The notes under the pieces are model-generated. The model did no database searches. It worked only from the letters and a program-made list of their open reading frames with translations, and was not told the origin of the DNA. From assembly GCA_021771715.1 (NCBI GenBank), contig JAETOO010000001.1, positions 434,001 through 498,000 of the forward strand: a stretch of DNA of 64,000 nucleotides, read 5' to 3'. The DNA comes from Oscillospiraceae bacterium. GTDB taxonomy: Bacteria; Bacillota; Clostridia; Lachnospirales; Lachnospiraceae. Made by a program: the position numbers and the translations under genes. Positions 43,116-52,164 of the stretch are shown piece after piece. Numbering within the stretch: position 1 is the first letter of the stretch; every line of letters begins with the position of its first letter.

Positions 43116-44084
43116 ATGCGTCAGGAACTTCTCGATCAGCTCAAAATCATCACGCCGGAGGAGCGGGAGATTCTCAACGGGCGCACGGACGTGGACCCGG
43201 ACATCTACAATCTCAGCCCGTCCATGATTGTCGACGCCGGAGCCCTCATCGGCCCCGGCAGGCTCATCGAGCTCCGGCCGCACACACGCTTTATCCATTT
43301 TCCACGGCACACGCACAACTTTGTCGAGGTCGTCTACATGTGCTCCGGCTCGACGCGCCATATCATCAACGGCTCCGAGGTCGTGCTCAAGACCGGCGAG
43401 CTGCTGTTCCTGAGTCAGAATGCCATCCAGGAGATCTATCCCGCCGCCCTCGACGATATCGCCGTGAACTTCATGATCCAGCCCGAATTTTTTGACGAGA
43501 CGCTCGGCATGCTCGGGAAGGAGCCCTCATTGATCCGCGAATTTCTCGTCGAGTGCCTGAAAAACAATCAGCAGAACATCAGCTACCTTCATTTCCAGGT
43601 TGCCGACATTCTGCCGATTCAAAATCTGATGGAAAATCTGATCTGGATGCTCCTTCACCGCCAGCCCACGAAGCGCCGTCTGAACCAGACCACAATGGGC
43701 CTTCTGTTTCTGCACCTGATGCACTTTACTGACCGGATGGAGATCGGTAAGGATCACTACGACGAGGAGCTGACTCTCGGCGTCTTCCGCCATATCGAGG
43801 AGCACTACCGCGACAGCGAGCTCTCCGGCCTCGCCTCCGCCTGCCACTGCGACCTCTACACGCTCTCCCGGATCGTCCGGCGCACGACCGGAAAGACCTA
43901 CACGCAGCTCCTCCAGGAGAAGCGTTTGCAGCAGGCCGCCTGGCTTCTCGTCAACACCAGCCTTTCCGTCACCGACGTCAGCCTCGACGTCGGCTACAGC
44001 AATTTCAGCTACTTTTACCGCATCTTCCGGGCGAAGTACGGGGTCACGCCGAAGGAATACCGGCGGCAGAACACAGCCTCATAG
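43116..44084 (+). CDS. AraC-family transcriptional regulator
   Basis: A 322-residue regulator starting MRQELLDQLKIITPEER after AAAGGAG. The N-terminal cupin-like sensor contains FPRHTHNFVEVVYMCSG; the C-terminal double helix-turn-helix has LSGLASACHCDLYTLSRIVR and LSVTDVSLDVGYSNFSYFYR ending GVTPKEYRR. Sugar-responsive AraC regulators share this plan. Its target is unclear: the nearest genes are DUF2284 upstream and the convergent LacI gene. Regulation of the pilus or rhamnose genes would be speculation. Confidence 0.88.
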   Translation: MRQELLDQLKIITPEEREILNGRTDVDPDIYNLSPSMIVDAGALIGPGRLIELRPHTRFIHFPRHTHNFVEVVYMCSGSTRHIINGSEVVLKTGELLFLSQNAIQEIYPAALDDIAVNFMIQPEFFDETLGMLGKEPSLIREFLVECLKNNQQNISYLHFQVADILPIQNLMENLIWMLLHRQPTKRRLNQTTMGLLFLHLMHFTDRMEIGKDHYDEELTLGVFRHIEEHYRDSELSGLASACHCDLYTLSRIVRRTTGKTYTQLLQEKRLQQAAWLLVNTSLSVTDVSLDVGYSNFSYFYRIFRAKYGVTPKEYRRQNTAS

Positions 44085-44131
44085 TCAAGACTGCTCCCGC
44101 ATTCAGCCTAGCTGACGCGTCTCCCTGCCCT

Positions 44132-45193
44132 CTACTCCGGCAGATCCGTCCCGCCATCCTCATCCTCGAGCTCCGGGCTGCTCTCCCGGAACACGCACTG
44201 GGCGGTGTAGTTGCGCGTCACAGGCGGCATGGGGCCCACGTCCAGCTCTGAGCGCAGGATCTGCATACAATCATACGCCATCGTCTCCACCGGGTAGGCG
44301 AAGCTGGTGATCTGCGGGCGGCTCCACACATTGACCATCTTGTTGCCAAACGAGATCAGCTCCATATCCTGCGGGATCTGCTTTCCCGCTTCCAGCAGCC
44401 CTCGCATGACGCCCCGCACCATCTCATCATTCGTCACAAACGTCGCCGAGGGGAGCCGTTTCAGCTTCAGCAGCTCCTTCGCCGCGCTGTAGCCGCCCGT
44501 CTCGCTGTTCTCCCCCTTAATCACCGGAGGCCGCAGATCCCGGTTTCCCATATAGGAGTAGAACTTGTCCAGATATCCCACAAGCCGCATGCTCAGCGAC
44601 TTGCTCGAATAGTCCGGCATAATCACGCAGAGGTCCCGGTTCCCCCGGCGCAGGAAGTGGCTGCAGGCGTACTGCCCCACCTCATAGTCGTCAATCTTCA
44701 CAGAATGATACCCTTTCACATCCCGGTTGAAGATCACCACCGGAATCTGACTCTTGAAGCTCTGCAGAAATTCCACATCCGCATTCGAGGTGCCCAGGAT
44801 CACCACGCCGCGAAAATATTTGTCTGTCGCAAACAAGTGTGCCTTTTGGGACAGCTCGCCCCGCCGGTACAGCGCCACCATCAACTCAAAATTCAGCGCC
44901 CGCTCCTCGATGCAGGACATCGCCCCCTGAAAGAACTGCGGCAGAGGCCCGCTCTCCAGGTCCGTCGGCTGAAGAATCCCGATCACAACCGGATCCTGCG
45001 ACGTGCGCTCCTGCCGGACTCTCTTTTTCGGCTGGTATCCCAGATCCTGCGCAATCCTGCGCACCTTCTCCTGCGTCTCAGGCGCAATCCGGTTCTCATC
45101 CCCCCGATTATTCAAGACAAGGGATGCCGTGCTCTGAGATACCCCCGCCAATTCGGCTATCATTTTTACACTGATACGAGCTTTTCCTTCCAT
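44132..45193 (-). CDS. LacI-family regulator at the end of the peptide-transport operon
   Basis: A 353-residue regulator. The HTH is VKMIAELAGVSQSTASLVLN with the hinge around APETQEKVRRIAQDLGYQP; the effector domain starts VVIGILQPTDLESGPLPQFF and contains VVILGTSNADVEFL and the ligand region FVTNDEMVRGVMRGLL. The acidic tail (SSPELEDEDGGTDLPE) is unusual. It lies 50 nt after the MFS gene and in line with the transporter and hydrolase genes, so it probably controls that operon. LacI proteins mostly bind sugars, which sits oddly with a peptide ABC system. Confidence 0.85.
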   Translation of the reverse strand: MEGKARISVKMIAELAGVSQSTASLVLNNRGDENRIAPETQEKVRRIAQDLGYQPKKRVRQERTSQDPVVIGILQPTDLESGPLPQFFQGAMSCIEERALNFELMVALYRRGELSQKAHLFATDKYFRGVVILGTSNADVEFLQSFKSQIPVVIFNRDVKGYHSVKIDDYEVGQYACSHFLRRGNRDLCVIMPDYSSKSLSMRLVGYLDKFYSYMGNRDLRPPVIKGENSETGGYSAAKELLKLKRLPSATFVTNDEMVRGVMRGLLEAGKQIPQDMELISFGNKMVNVWSRPQITSFAYPVETMAYDCMQILRSELDVGPMPPVTRNYTAQCVFRESSPELEDEDGGTDLPE

Positions 45194-45243
45194 ATATTAA
45201 CCTCTTTGTCCGCCATTTCAATTTCCGGAATCATCTCATCATA

Positions 45244-46431
45244 TCATTTTTGACACGCCTTCGCAACCTTCCCTTTTTCGCGTGCCGCAGCCGCCCAGCA
45301 CGCCAGTGCGCCCAGGAAAAAAATCACCGCAATTCCATAGTAGGTCGCGCCGTAGCCAAGCGCATCCGAGGCCGCTCCGGCCACCATAGTGCCCATGCCC
45401 TGCCCGATATCTGAGCACATAAAGTACGTGCTTGAGGCCGTCCCGCGCCGCTCCGGCGTCATCCTCCTGATACACTCTGCCTGGATGCCGGGCTGCGCCA
45501 TGCCCTGTCCGGCCGCCTGAAAGACTGCGGCCACGACGATGACCGCCAGGGACGCCGCTCCCCCGATACAAACAGCCGCCAGCACGGCCGAGACCGATGC
45601 CGGAATCAGCACATGGTAGATCGAATTTCGATCCGCCCACCTGGTGAGCAGCACCCGGATGGCGATGATCGCCGCCGTATTCACCGTAAAGTAAACCGCG
45701 ATGTTGGCGATCCCGCGTTCCGCCCCGATCTGCAGCATAAACGAGCTGTTGATCCCGTTGAACATGGAGAACAGTCCGCCCAGAGCCGCCAGCGGAAGAA
45801 GCTGCACGCAGATCAGCTCCCCGAAGGTCACTCCCTTGCTCTTTTTTTCGGTCACACCCGGCTCCTCAATCGGCAGGCATGTCAAAATCAGACTGCCCAG
45901 CACCACGATCCCCGCTGTCACATAGAATACCATCTGTCCGCCCCACCGGCCCGCCACCCAGGCGCCGACGCTCGGCATAACCGCCGAGGCGAGCATCTGT
46001 GCCAGGCCAAAGTACGCGATACTCTGGCTCATCTTTTCCTCCGGGACGGTATAGCTCACCAGCACCAGAGAGACGGTGCCGTTCAGCGCAAAGCCGATCC
46101 CGTGGAGCACGCGGACCGCAATCAGCAGCTCCGGTCTTCCCACCATCACATACGCGAGGGACGCCACGAACATAAAGCCGCAGGCGAGCAGCAGCACCTT
46201 CTTCTTCGCCATCCGGTTGACCAGCACTCCGCTGAACGGCCGCACCACCAGGGAGGTGATCGAGAAACAGCCCACGATCACGCCCGCCATCGTCAGCGAC
46301 GCTCCCATAGACACCGCATACGAGGAGAGGGACGTGTTCACCAGGTAAAAACTGCCCGAGATGAAAAAGCTCACCACCATCAGCATCACAAAGGGCAGCG
46401 TAAAAATCGTTCCGCCACGCTTTTTCTCCAT
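45244..46431 (-). CDS. MFS transporter
   Basis: A 395-residue carrier with 12 predicted spans. MFS motif A-like residues lie in the loop of VRPFSGVLVNRMAKKKVLL, and the mid loop is KSKGVTFGEL. The first half (SGSFYLVNTSLSSYAVSMGASL) resembles drug/metabolite exporters of the DHA1 type. It starts 1 nt after the CocE gene stop codon, so both are coupled. It may export a product of the hydrolase or import its substrate; direction and cargo cannot be determined. Confidence 0.85.
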   Translation of the reverse strand: MEKKRGGTIFTLPFVMLMVVSFFISGSFYLVNTSLSSYAVSMGASLTMAGVIVGCFSITSLVVRPFSGVLVNRMAKKKVLLLACGFMFVASLAYVMVGRPELLIAVRVLHGIGFALNGTVSLVLVSYTVPEEKMSQSIAYFGLAQMLASAVMPSVGAWVAGRWGGQMVFYVTAGIVVLGSLILTCLPIEEPGVTEKKSKGVTFGELICVQLLPLAALGGLFSMFNGINSSFMLQIGAERGIANIAVYFTVNTAAIIAIRVLLTRWADRNSIYHVLIPASVSAVLAAVCIGGAASLAVIVVAAVFQAAGQGMAQPGIQAECIRRMTPERRGTASSTYFMCSDIGQGMGTMVAGAASDALGYGATYYGIAVIFFLGALACWAAAAREKGKVAKACQK

Positions 46432-46432
46432 C

Positions 46433-48163
46433 CTATTCCCCCTTCTCCTCCCACACCGGAAGCTCCAGACAGGACGGATAGTCCCTGTCGTGATAAATCG
46501 TATCCGTGGACACCCTCAATTCCCGGGACGCCCCGATGCGCTCGTCCGTGTGCTGATTCAGGTCAAACTTCGGGAATCCGCTTCCCGCCACCAGCAGCCT
46601 AAGCCTGCTCCCCCTGCCAAACGCATTGCAGGTATTTCCAAACCGCACCTCCACACGGCGGATCTCCCCCGGCGAGAGCAGCCTGCGCTGCAGCGTATTG
46701 TTGTAGCTCACCCGCACTGCGCCGTCCGTGATATTGATGCTTCTCCCGTCCGGAAATACCTCCGTCAGCTTGCACACCACATCCGTGTCCGGGCAGTCGG
46801 AGGAAACGTAGAACACCGCCCTGGGCGCACCCAGAACAATCAGCTCCTCTGCGAGCGGCTCCGAGGTATACACTGCCACATCCTCCCGCTCCTCGATCAC
46901 GGACTGCTCCTGGCACTCACTCGAGATACCCGGCACCCTTGCCGGCACCGGATGCGCCGGGTCTGATCGGTACGTATCCGCCCCCTGTCCGCACGTCTCG
47001 CACAGCACGCCATCCGTCCGCTCTGAAGCAGCCCTCCCGGTGCCGGACAGATACAGCCGCTTTGTCCGAAGATCCTCCGCCGGCCAGCGGTCAAAGGAGC
47101 GCCACTCGTTCCGCCCCATCACGAACAGATTGACCGGCTTCTCCTGGCCAATCCCGTCGTCGATTCCCTTGAGCTGCCAGTCGAACCAGCGGATCAGCCA
47201 GTCGGACGCACTCTTTCCCAGCGGGTAGGAGGCCTGCTTTCCAAAGGAGCGCCAGCCCACCGTCTCCGGCAGCCTCTCCCCGTGATTCCAGGGCCCCATC
47301 ACCATCCGGCAGCGCCCCAGCAGCTCCTCCCCGCCCGGCACTGCCTGCATCGCAGTCCAGTTGTCCACGGAGCCGTTCTTCGACGTATCGTCGTACCAGC
47401 CTCCCAGGAAAAAGCATGGAATCCGGATCTTCGAGAAATCAATCGGCCTTCCCTCCCTGGCCGGGCACTTGGGATCGTCATACTCGTCGATCCGCCTGAG
47501 ATAGTCTGCCAGCAGCGGAAGGTTCTCGATCCTGGCCGCCGGATTTTCCCTCTGTGGCACGTAGGACACCACCTTCCCGAACTGGCCGAGATATCCCTCC
47601 ACCTGCTCCAGAATCCGGGCGCGCTGCTCTCCCTCATAGACGCACTCCCGGCTGTACAGGTGATCCCGCAGCCGCTCCAGCAGCCACATCAGATGCAGCG
47701 ATCCGGTCGTAAAGCCCCCGGAATACTTGGGGAGTCCCGACTGCTGCCAGGGGCAGATCGCTCTCAGATGAGGAGGCTGCGCCTCCGCGGCCAGAAGCTG
47801 CGTGAATCCATAGTAGGACAGCCCGTACATGCCCACATTCCCGTCGCACCAGTCCTGGGCGGCGATCCACTCGACGGTATCGTACCCGTCCTGTCTCTGG
47901 CACGGGCCGTCAAAATCCATCTCGCCCTGCGAGTTCCCGGTGCCGCGGCAGTCCTGGACAACCACCCGGTAGCCCGCCCTCGCCAGCGGCAGGGGACTCA
48001 ATTTTCCCCAGTTATTGTCAAAGGAATCCTTCAGATACGGGAACCGCAGCAGAATCGCAGGGTACGCCTTCTCATCGTCCGGCCCGTACACATCACAGCG
48101 CAGCAGCACGCCGTCCCGCATCGGGATCTCCACGTCGTACTGTATCGAAATTTTATGTGACAT
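46433..48163 (-). CDS. CocE/NonD-family serine hydrolase (X-Pro dipeptidyl-peptidase-like)
   Basis: A 576-residue alpha/beta hydrolase of peptidase family S15 type. The nucleophile Ser is in GMYGLSYYGFTQLLA (G-x-S-Y-x-G), preceded by VVQDCRGTGNSQGE and DGYDTVEWIAAQDW; the catalytic His is in MGPWNHGERLPE; the C-terminal jelly roll contains YNNTLQRRLLSPGE. No signal peptide, so intracellular. I start at MSHK, where the site spacing is acceptable; a start 9 nt earlier overlaps the ABC stop. Likely substrates are acylated or prolyl peptides or esters delivered by the neighbouring importer. True activity unknown. Confidence 0.85.
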   Translation of the reverse strand: MSHKISIQYDVEIPMRDGVLLRCDVYGPDDEKAYPAILLRFPYLKDSFDNNWGKLSPLPLARAGYRVVVQDCRGTGNSQGEMDFDGPCQRQDGYDTVEWIAAQDWCDGNVGMYGLSYYGFTQLLAAEAQPPHLRAICPWQQSGLPKYSGGFTTGSLHLMWLLERLRDHLYSRECVYEGEQRARILEQVEGYLGQFGKVVSYVPQRENPAARIENLPLLADYLRRIDEYDDPKCPAREGRPIDFSKIRIPCFFLGGWYDDTSKNGSVDNWTAMQAVPGGEELLGRCRMVMGPWNHGERLPETVGWRSFGKQASYPLGKSASDWLIRWFDWQLKGIDDGIGQEKPVNLFVMGRNEWRSFDRWPAEDLRTKRLYLSGTGRAASERTDGVLCETCGQGADTYRSDPAHPVPARVPGISSECQEQSVIEEREDVAVYTSEPLAEELIVLGAPRAVFYVSSDCPDTDVVCKLTEVFPDGRSINITDGAVRVSYNNTLQRRLLSPGEIRRVEVRFGNTCNAFGRGSRLRLLVAGSGFPKFDLNQHTDERIGASRELRVSTDTIYHDRDYPSCLELPVWEEKGE

Positions 48164-48164
48164 A

Positions 48165-50186
48165 TTATGCATGTCCTCCTCTCTCCGCGTAAAGGTGGCA
48201 GCTCACCTGGTGCCCGTCCTCAAACACCGTGACCGCCGGCTCCTGCGCCCTGCACTTCTCGGTCGCATACGGACATCTCGTGTGGAAGCTGCAGCCCGAC
48301 GGAATGCTGGCCGCGCTCGGGATGTCCCCCAGCGCCTTCTGTCTCTCCCGCGCGCGCTCCACCACCGGGTCCGGAATCGGAATCGCCGAGAGCAGCGTCC
48401 TCGTGTACGGGTGCAGCGGCGACTCGTACAGAGCCTTCCAGTCTCCCAGCTCCACAATCTTTCCGAGGTACATCACGGCGATCCGGTCTGAGATATGGCG
48501 GACGACCGAGAGGTCATGCGCCACAAACAGATAGCTGATCCCCAGCCTCTGTTGCAAACTCTCCAGCAGATTCATGATCTGCGCCTGCACCGACACATCC
48601 AGCGCGGACACCGGCTCGTCGCAGATGATCAGCTTCGGCCTGCTCGCCAGCGCCCTGGCGATGCCGATTCGCTGCCGCTGGCCGCCGGAGAGCTCATGGG
48701 GCGCCCGGCTCTGGAGCTCCGGATCCAGCCCGATCATCTCAAACAGCTCTGTCACCCGCTCCCGGTACTCCTTCTCTCCAGACGTCAGCCCGTGTACCCG
48801 CAGCGGCTCCCCCACGATCTCCCCGATCGTCTGCTTGGGATCCAGGGAGCTGAACGGGTCCTGGAAAATCAGCTGAATATCCTTGCGCAGCCTCCGGAAC
48901 TCCTTCTCCGGCAGATTCGTCACCTCCTGCCCCAGAAACGAAATCCTTCCCTCCGTCGGCTTCAGAAGATGCATGATGCAGTTTGCCACCGTGGATTTTC
49001 CGCAGCCGCTCTCCCCCACCAGGCCCAGGGTCTCACCCCTGTGCACCTCAAAGGAAACGCCGCCCACGGCCCGCACCGTGCCGATCCTCTTTTTGATCAG
49101 GCTTCCCCGGTACAGCGGAAAGTCCATCCGCAGATGCTCCACCTTCAGCACCGTGTCCGACCAGTCAATCTCCTTCTCCACCAGCTCGTCGCACGTCTTC
49201 AGCGACGCGTCCAGGCACGGATTCAGACAGCTCGAAAAATGATGCGCCCCCACCTCGTGCAGTATGGCGGCTTCCTTCTCACACCGCTCCACCCGCTGCG
49301 TACACCGGTCATAGAACGGACACCGCTCCGGCTTTTTGTGCAGTGTGGGCGGAATCCCGTTGATCGGCATCAGCATCCGCTCCTTACTGTCGTCCAGCCG
49401 CGGCACGGAGTTCAGCAGACCGATCGTGTAGGCGTGGGATGGGTGGGCAAACAGCTCATCCGTCTCGGCCGTTTCCACGATCGTCCCGCCGTACATCACA
49501 TAAATCCGGTCCGCGTACCGCGCCACAATCCCCAGATTGTGGGTGACGATGATCAGCGATGTGTTTGTCTCCTTCACGATATCCTGCAGCATCTCCAGAA
49601 TCTGCGCCTGCGTCGTCACATCCAGCGCAGTGGTGGCCTCGTCCGCGATCAGAATGCTGGGATCACAGCACATCGCCATAGCGATCATGATCCTCTGGCA
49701 CATGCCGCCCGAAAATTCAAACGGAAAATTGTCGTACCGAAGCTCCGCATCCGGAATCTTGACCTTCTTCATGTACGCGATCGCACGCTTTTTTGCCTCC
49801 TCCCGGGAGAGCTTCAGGTGCTCGCAGATCGTCTCCGTGATCTGCTGTCCCACCGTCATCGTGGGATTCAGCGAGATCATCGGATCCTGAAAGATCATGG
49901 CGATCCGTTTCCCGCGGATCTCATGAAGCATCTTTTTATTCTCCTGCTTCACCAGATCCATGCCCTCAAAGAGCACGCTGCCCTCTGCCACCACGCCAGG
50001 CGGGGACTCAATCAGCCCCAGCGCACTCATCTGCGTCACGGACTTTCCACTCCCCGATTCCCCCACAATGCCGATCGTCTCCCCGCGGTCAAGGTAGAAG
50101 GAAACTCCGTTCACGGCGTAGGTCGTCCTGTGCTTCATGCGGAACTCCGTAGATATCTGTTTTACCTCAAGAATATGCTCACTCAT
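48165..50186 (-). CDS. Fused oligopeptide ABC ATPase (OppD-OppF in one chain)
   Basis: A 673-residue protein with two complete ATPase domains. Domain 1: Walker A GESGSGKS, signature FSGGMCQR, Walker B LIADEATTALD; Domain 2: GESGCGKST, LSGGQRQR, IICDEPVSALD. Each ends with the peptide-transporter Cys motif: CPFYDRCTQRVERC near residue 288 and CSFHTRCPYATEKC near residue 637. OppD and OppF are usually separate genes; the fusion is known in some lineages. Powers the DppB/DppC permease pair directly upstream (13 nt gap). Confidence 0.92.
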   Translation of the reverse strand: MSEHILEVKQISTEFRMKHRTTYAVNGVSFYLDRGETIGIVGESGSGKSVTQMSALGLIESPPGVVAEGSVLFEGMDLVKQENKKMLHEIRGKRIAMIFQDPMISLNPTMTVGQQITETICEHLKLSREEAKKRAIAYMKKVKIPDAELRYDNFPFEFSGGMCQRIMIAMAMCCDPSILIADEATTALDVTTQAQILEMLQDIVKETNTSLIIVTHNLGIVARYADRIYVMYGGTIVETAETDELFAHPSHAYTIGLLNSVPRLDDSKERMLMPINGIPPTLHKKPERCPFYDRCTQRVERCEKEAAILHEVGAHHFSSCLNPCLDASLKTCDELVEKEIDWSDTVLKVEHLRMDFPLYRGSLIKKRIGTVRAVGGVSFEVHRGETLGLVGESGCGKSTVANCIMHLLKPTEGRISFLGQEVTNLPEKEFRRLRKDIQLIFQDPFSSLDPKQTIGEIVGEPLRVHGLTSGEKEYRERVTELFEMIGLDPELQSRAPHELSGGQRQRIGIARALASRPKLIICDEPVSALDVSVQAQIMNLLESLQQRLGISYLFVAHDLSVVRHISDRIAVMYLGKIVELGDWKALYESPLHPYTRTLLSAIPIPDPVVERARERQKALGDIPSAASIPSGCSFHTRCPYATEKCRAQEPAVTVFEDGHQVSCHLYAERGGHA

Positions 50187-50199
50187 TCTCTGCCCTCCT

Positions 50200-51036
50200 C
50201 TACAGATTCCCTCTCACATGCGGATCCAGCGCATCCCGGAAACCGTCTCCCAGGAAGTTAAAAGCGAGAACCACCAATGCGATCGCGATCCCCGGCACCA
50301 AAGCCAGATGAGGCGCCGTAGTCAGAAAATCCGATCCCTCGCTGACCATGATCCCCCAGGAGGTCGCCGGCGGCTGCACACCCAGCCCCAGAAAGCTCAG
50401 CGTCGCCTCCGTCATAATCGCGCCGCCCAATCCCACAGACGCGGTGACGATCACCGGCGCGACGCAGTTCGGCAGGACATGAACCAGCAGTTGGCGGGGC
50501 ACCGAGTTGCCCGTCACTCTGGCGGCCTTGATGTACGTCTGGTTCCTCACCTTCATCACCTCGCCCCGGATGGTACGGATGTAGGGCGGGATCGTGGAAA
50601 TCCCGATCGCCAGGATCAGGTTAAACGTGCTCTGTCCCAGCGCGGCCGAGATGCCAAGCGCAAACACGATCGTCGGAAACGTCATCAGGGCATCGGTAAG
50701 CCGCATCAGAATCCCGTCCACCACGCCGCCGCAGAAGCCCGCGATCAGCCCGATCAGAGAGCCGGCCACGCCCGCGACCACCACGGAGACAAACGCCACG
50801 ATCAGGGAGATCCGCGAGCCAAAGATCAGGCGGCTGAGCACATCTCTCCCGTAGTTGTCCGTCCCCAGAAGATGCGCAGCGCCCGGCGGCGCCAGTCTCT
50901 GGCGCAGATCCTGGTCATTGTACCCGTAAGGCGCCACAAAATCTGCAAAAACTGCAGTCAGTATCAGGGCGACAATGAAGAGCGCCGCAATCATCGTCAC
51001 CTTCCTGGAGAAAAGAACCTTCCACGTCTTTTTCAT
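50200..51036 (-). CDS. Peptide/nickel-type ABC permease, DppC/OppC type
   Basis: A 278-residue permease. The N-terminal cytosolic end (KKTWKVLFSRKVTMIAALFI) leads to the first span and the outside segment GYNDQDLRQRLAPPGAAHLLGTDNYGRDVLSRLI, which is the family hallmark. The EAA-type loop is ARVTGNSVPRQLLVHVLPNCVAPVI. The start overlaps the DppB gene by 4 nt (ATGA). Confidence 0.92.
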   Translation of the reverse strand: MKKTWKVLFSRKVTMIAALFIVALILTAVFADFVAPYGYNDQDLRQRLAPPGAAHLLGTDNYGRDVLSRLIFGSRISLIVAFVSVVVAGVAGSLIGLIAGFCGGVVDGILMRLTDALMTFPTIVFALGISAALGQSTFNLILAIGISTIPPYIRTIRGEVMKVRNQTYIKAARVTGNSVPRQLLVHVLPNCVAPVIVTASVGLGGAIMTEATLSFLGLGVQPPATSWGIMVSEGSDFLTTAPHLALVPGIAIALVVLAFNFLGDGFRDALDPHVRGNL

Positions 51037-51989
51037 GCCTCACTGCCCCCTCTTCGAATTCTGGGATCCACAATGCCGTACGCAATATCCACCAGAAGGC
51101 TGGACAGAATCGTGATCACCGCGATCAGCATCAGGCACGCCAGAACCATGTTCGTGTCCCGGGAATCTACCGCCTGGATCAGCGTTCTTCCCATGCCCGG
51201 GATATTGTAAATCTGCTCCACCACGACAGAGCCCCCTACCAGGTTCCGCACCTGAAAGCCCAGCAGCGTGATCACCGGGATCAACGAGTTTTTCAGAATA
51301 TGGCGGAACATAATCTTCCGCTCCGTCAGTCCCTTGGCCCGTGCTGTCTTCACATAGTGCTGGTGCAGTGTCTCCAGCACGGCCGATCTCGTCTGACGGC
51401 AAACGGTAGCCATCGACCCCCAGGCCATAGAAATGCACGGGAGGCAGGCATACCGCAGGAACTCACCGATCCCTTCTGCCGGGGATGCATAGCCCTGCAC
51501 CGGAAGGAGCTTCAGCCAGACGGCAAGAAGATAAATCAGCAGAATCCCGACCCAGAAAACCGGGAGGGACACGCCCAGATTCGCAAGAAAGGTTACGATC
51601 GTATCTACGGCCCTGCCGCGCTTTACCGCCGCGAGAATCCCCAGCAGGATTCCCAGCACAACACCGATCGCCAGAGAAATCGCCCCCAGCAATGCGGTAA
51701 TCGGCATCCGCTCCTTCAGGATCTCCAGGCAGGGCGCTTTATAATGCGTCGAGTAACCGAAATCTCCGTGCACAATATTCACCAGCCACGCACCGTACCG
51801 GTTCACCAGCGGCTCGTCCAGCTTCCACTCTGCCCGCAGCTCCTCCACACGCTCCTGCGTCGCCTCCGTCCCCAGCGCGATGAGCGCCGCATCTCCGGGA
51901 AGGACAGATATGATCCAATACGCCATAAAGGACACCAGGAGCAGAATCAGGATGGACACCAGTACCTTTTTTCCTACATACTTTATCAC
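51033..51989 (-). CDS. Peptide/nickel-type ABC permease, DppB/OppB type
   Basis: About 318 residues if started at the GTG (51989) giving VIKYVGKKVLVSILILLLV, which has AAGGG 8 nt upstream and matches the usual start of this family. An ATG at 52019 adds ten residues but lacks a site. Six spans; family markers are MAYWIISVLPGDAALIALG and GYSTHYKAPCLEILKERMP, the EAA loop ARAKGLTERKIMFRHILKNSLIP, and the end GMGRTLIQAVDSRD. Overlaps DppC by 4 nt. Confidence 0.88.
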   Translation of the reverse strand: MIKYVGKKVLVSILILLLVSFMAYWIISVLPGDAALIALGTEATQERVEELRAEWKLDEPLVNRYGAWLVNIVHGDFGYSTHYKAPCLEILKERMPITALLGAISLAIGVVLGILLGILAAVKRGRAVDTIVTFLANLGVSLPVFWVGILLIYLLAVWLKLLPVQGYASPAEGIGEFLRYACLPCISMAWGSMATVCRQTRSAVLETLHQHYVKTARAKGLTERKIMFRHILKNSLIPVITLLGFQVRNLVGGSVVVEQIYNIPGMGRTLIQAVDSRDTNMVLACLMLIAVITILSSLLVDIAYGIVDPRIRRGGSEA

Positions 51990-52031
51990 TCTACTCACCC
52001 TTTTCCGAAATTCATCCATACGCAAATCGAA

Positions 52032-52139
52032 GAGGGCGCCGCAAAATGCGGCGGATCTGCAATCACGGATACCTGTCAGGTTGACCGTATACCAGTAATC
52101 GCAGCTGCCGACAGCTTTGCAGCGCCCTCTCCTGACACC
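52032..52139 (-). other. Structured spacer between the peptide-binding protein and permease genes
   Basis: Inside 51990-52164 there is a tight 7-bp hairpin (CGCCGCA 52037-52043 / TGCGGCG 52047-52053) and a long-range pairing GAGGGCGC (52032-52039) with GCGCCCTC (52132-52139). Like the hairpins in the sugar operons, it may limit permease expression or stabilise the binding-protein mRNA. No T-run, so not a classic terminator. Confidence 0.5.
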
Positions 52140-52164
52140 TTCTCTGCCTGACGAAGACGGCTGA

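Noticed and set aside
48495-50261. Long plus-strand frame opposite the fused OppDF gene; similar ones opposite malQ, the DppB gene and rhaB
   Set aside because: Same cause: shadow frames of GC-rich coding DNA, without ribosome sites or motifs.
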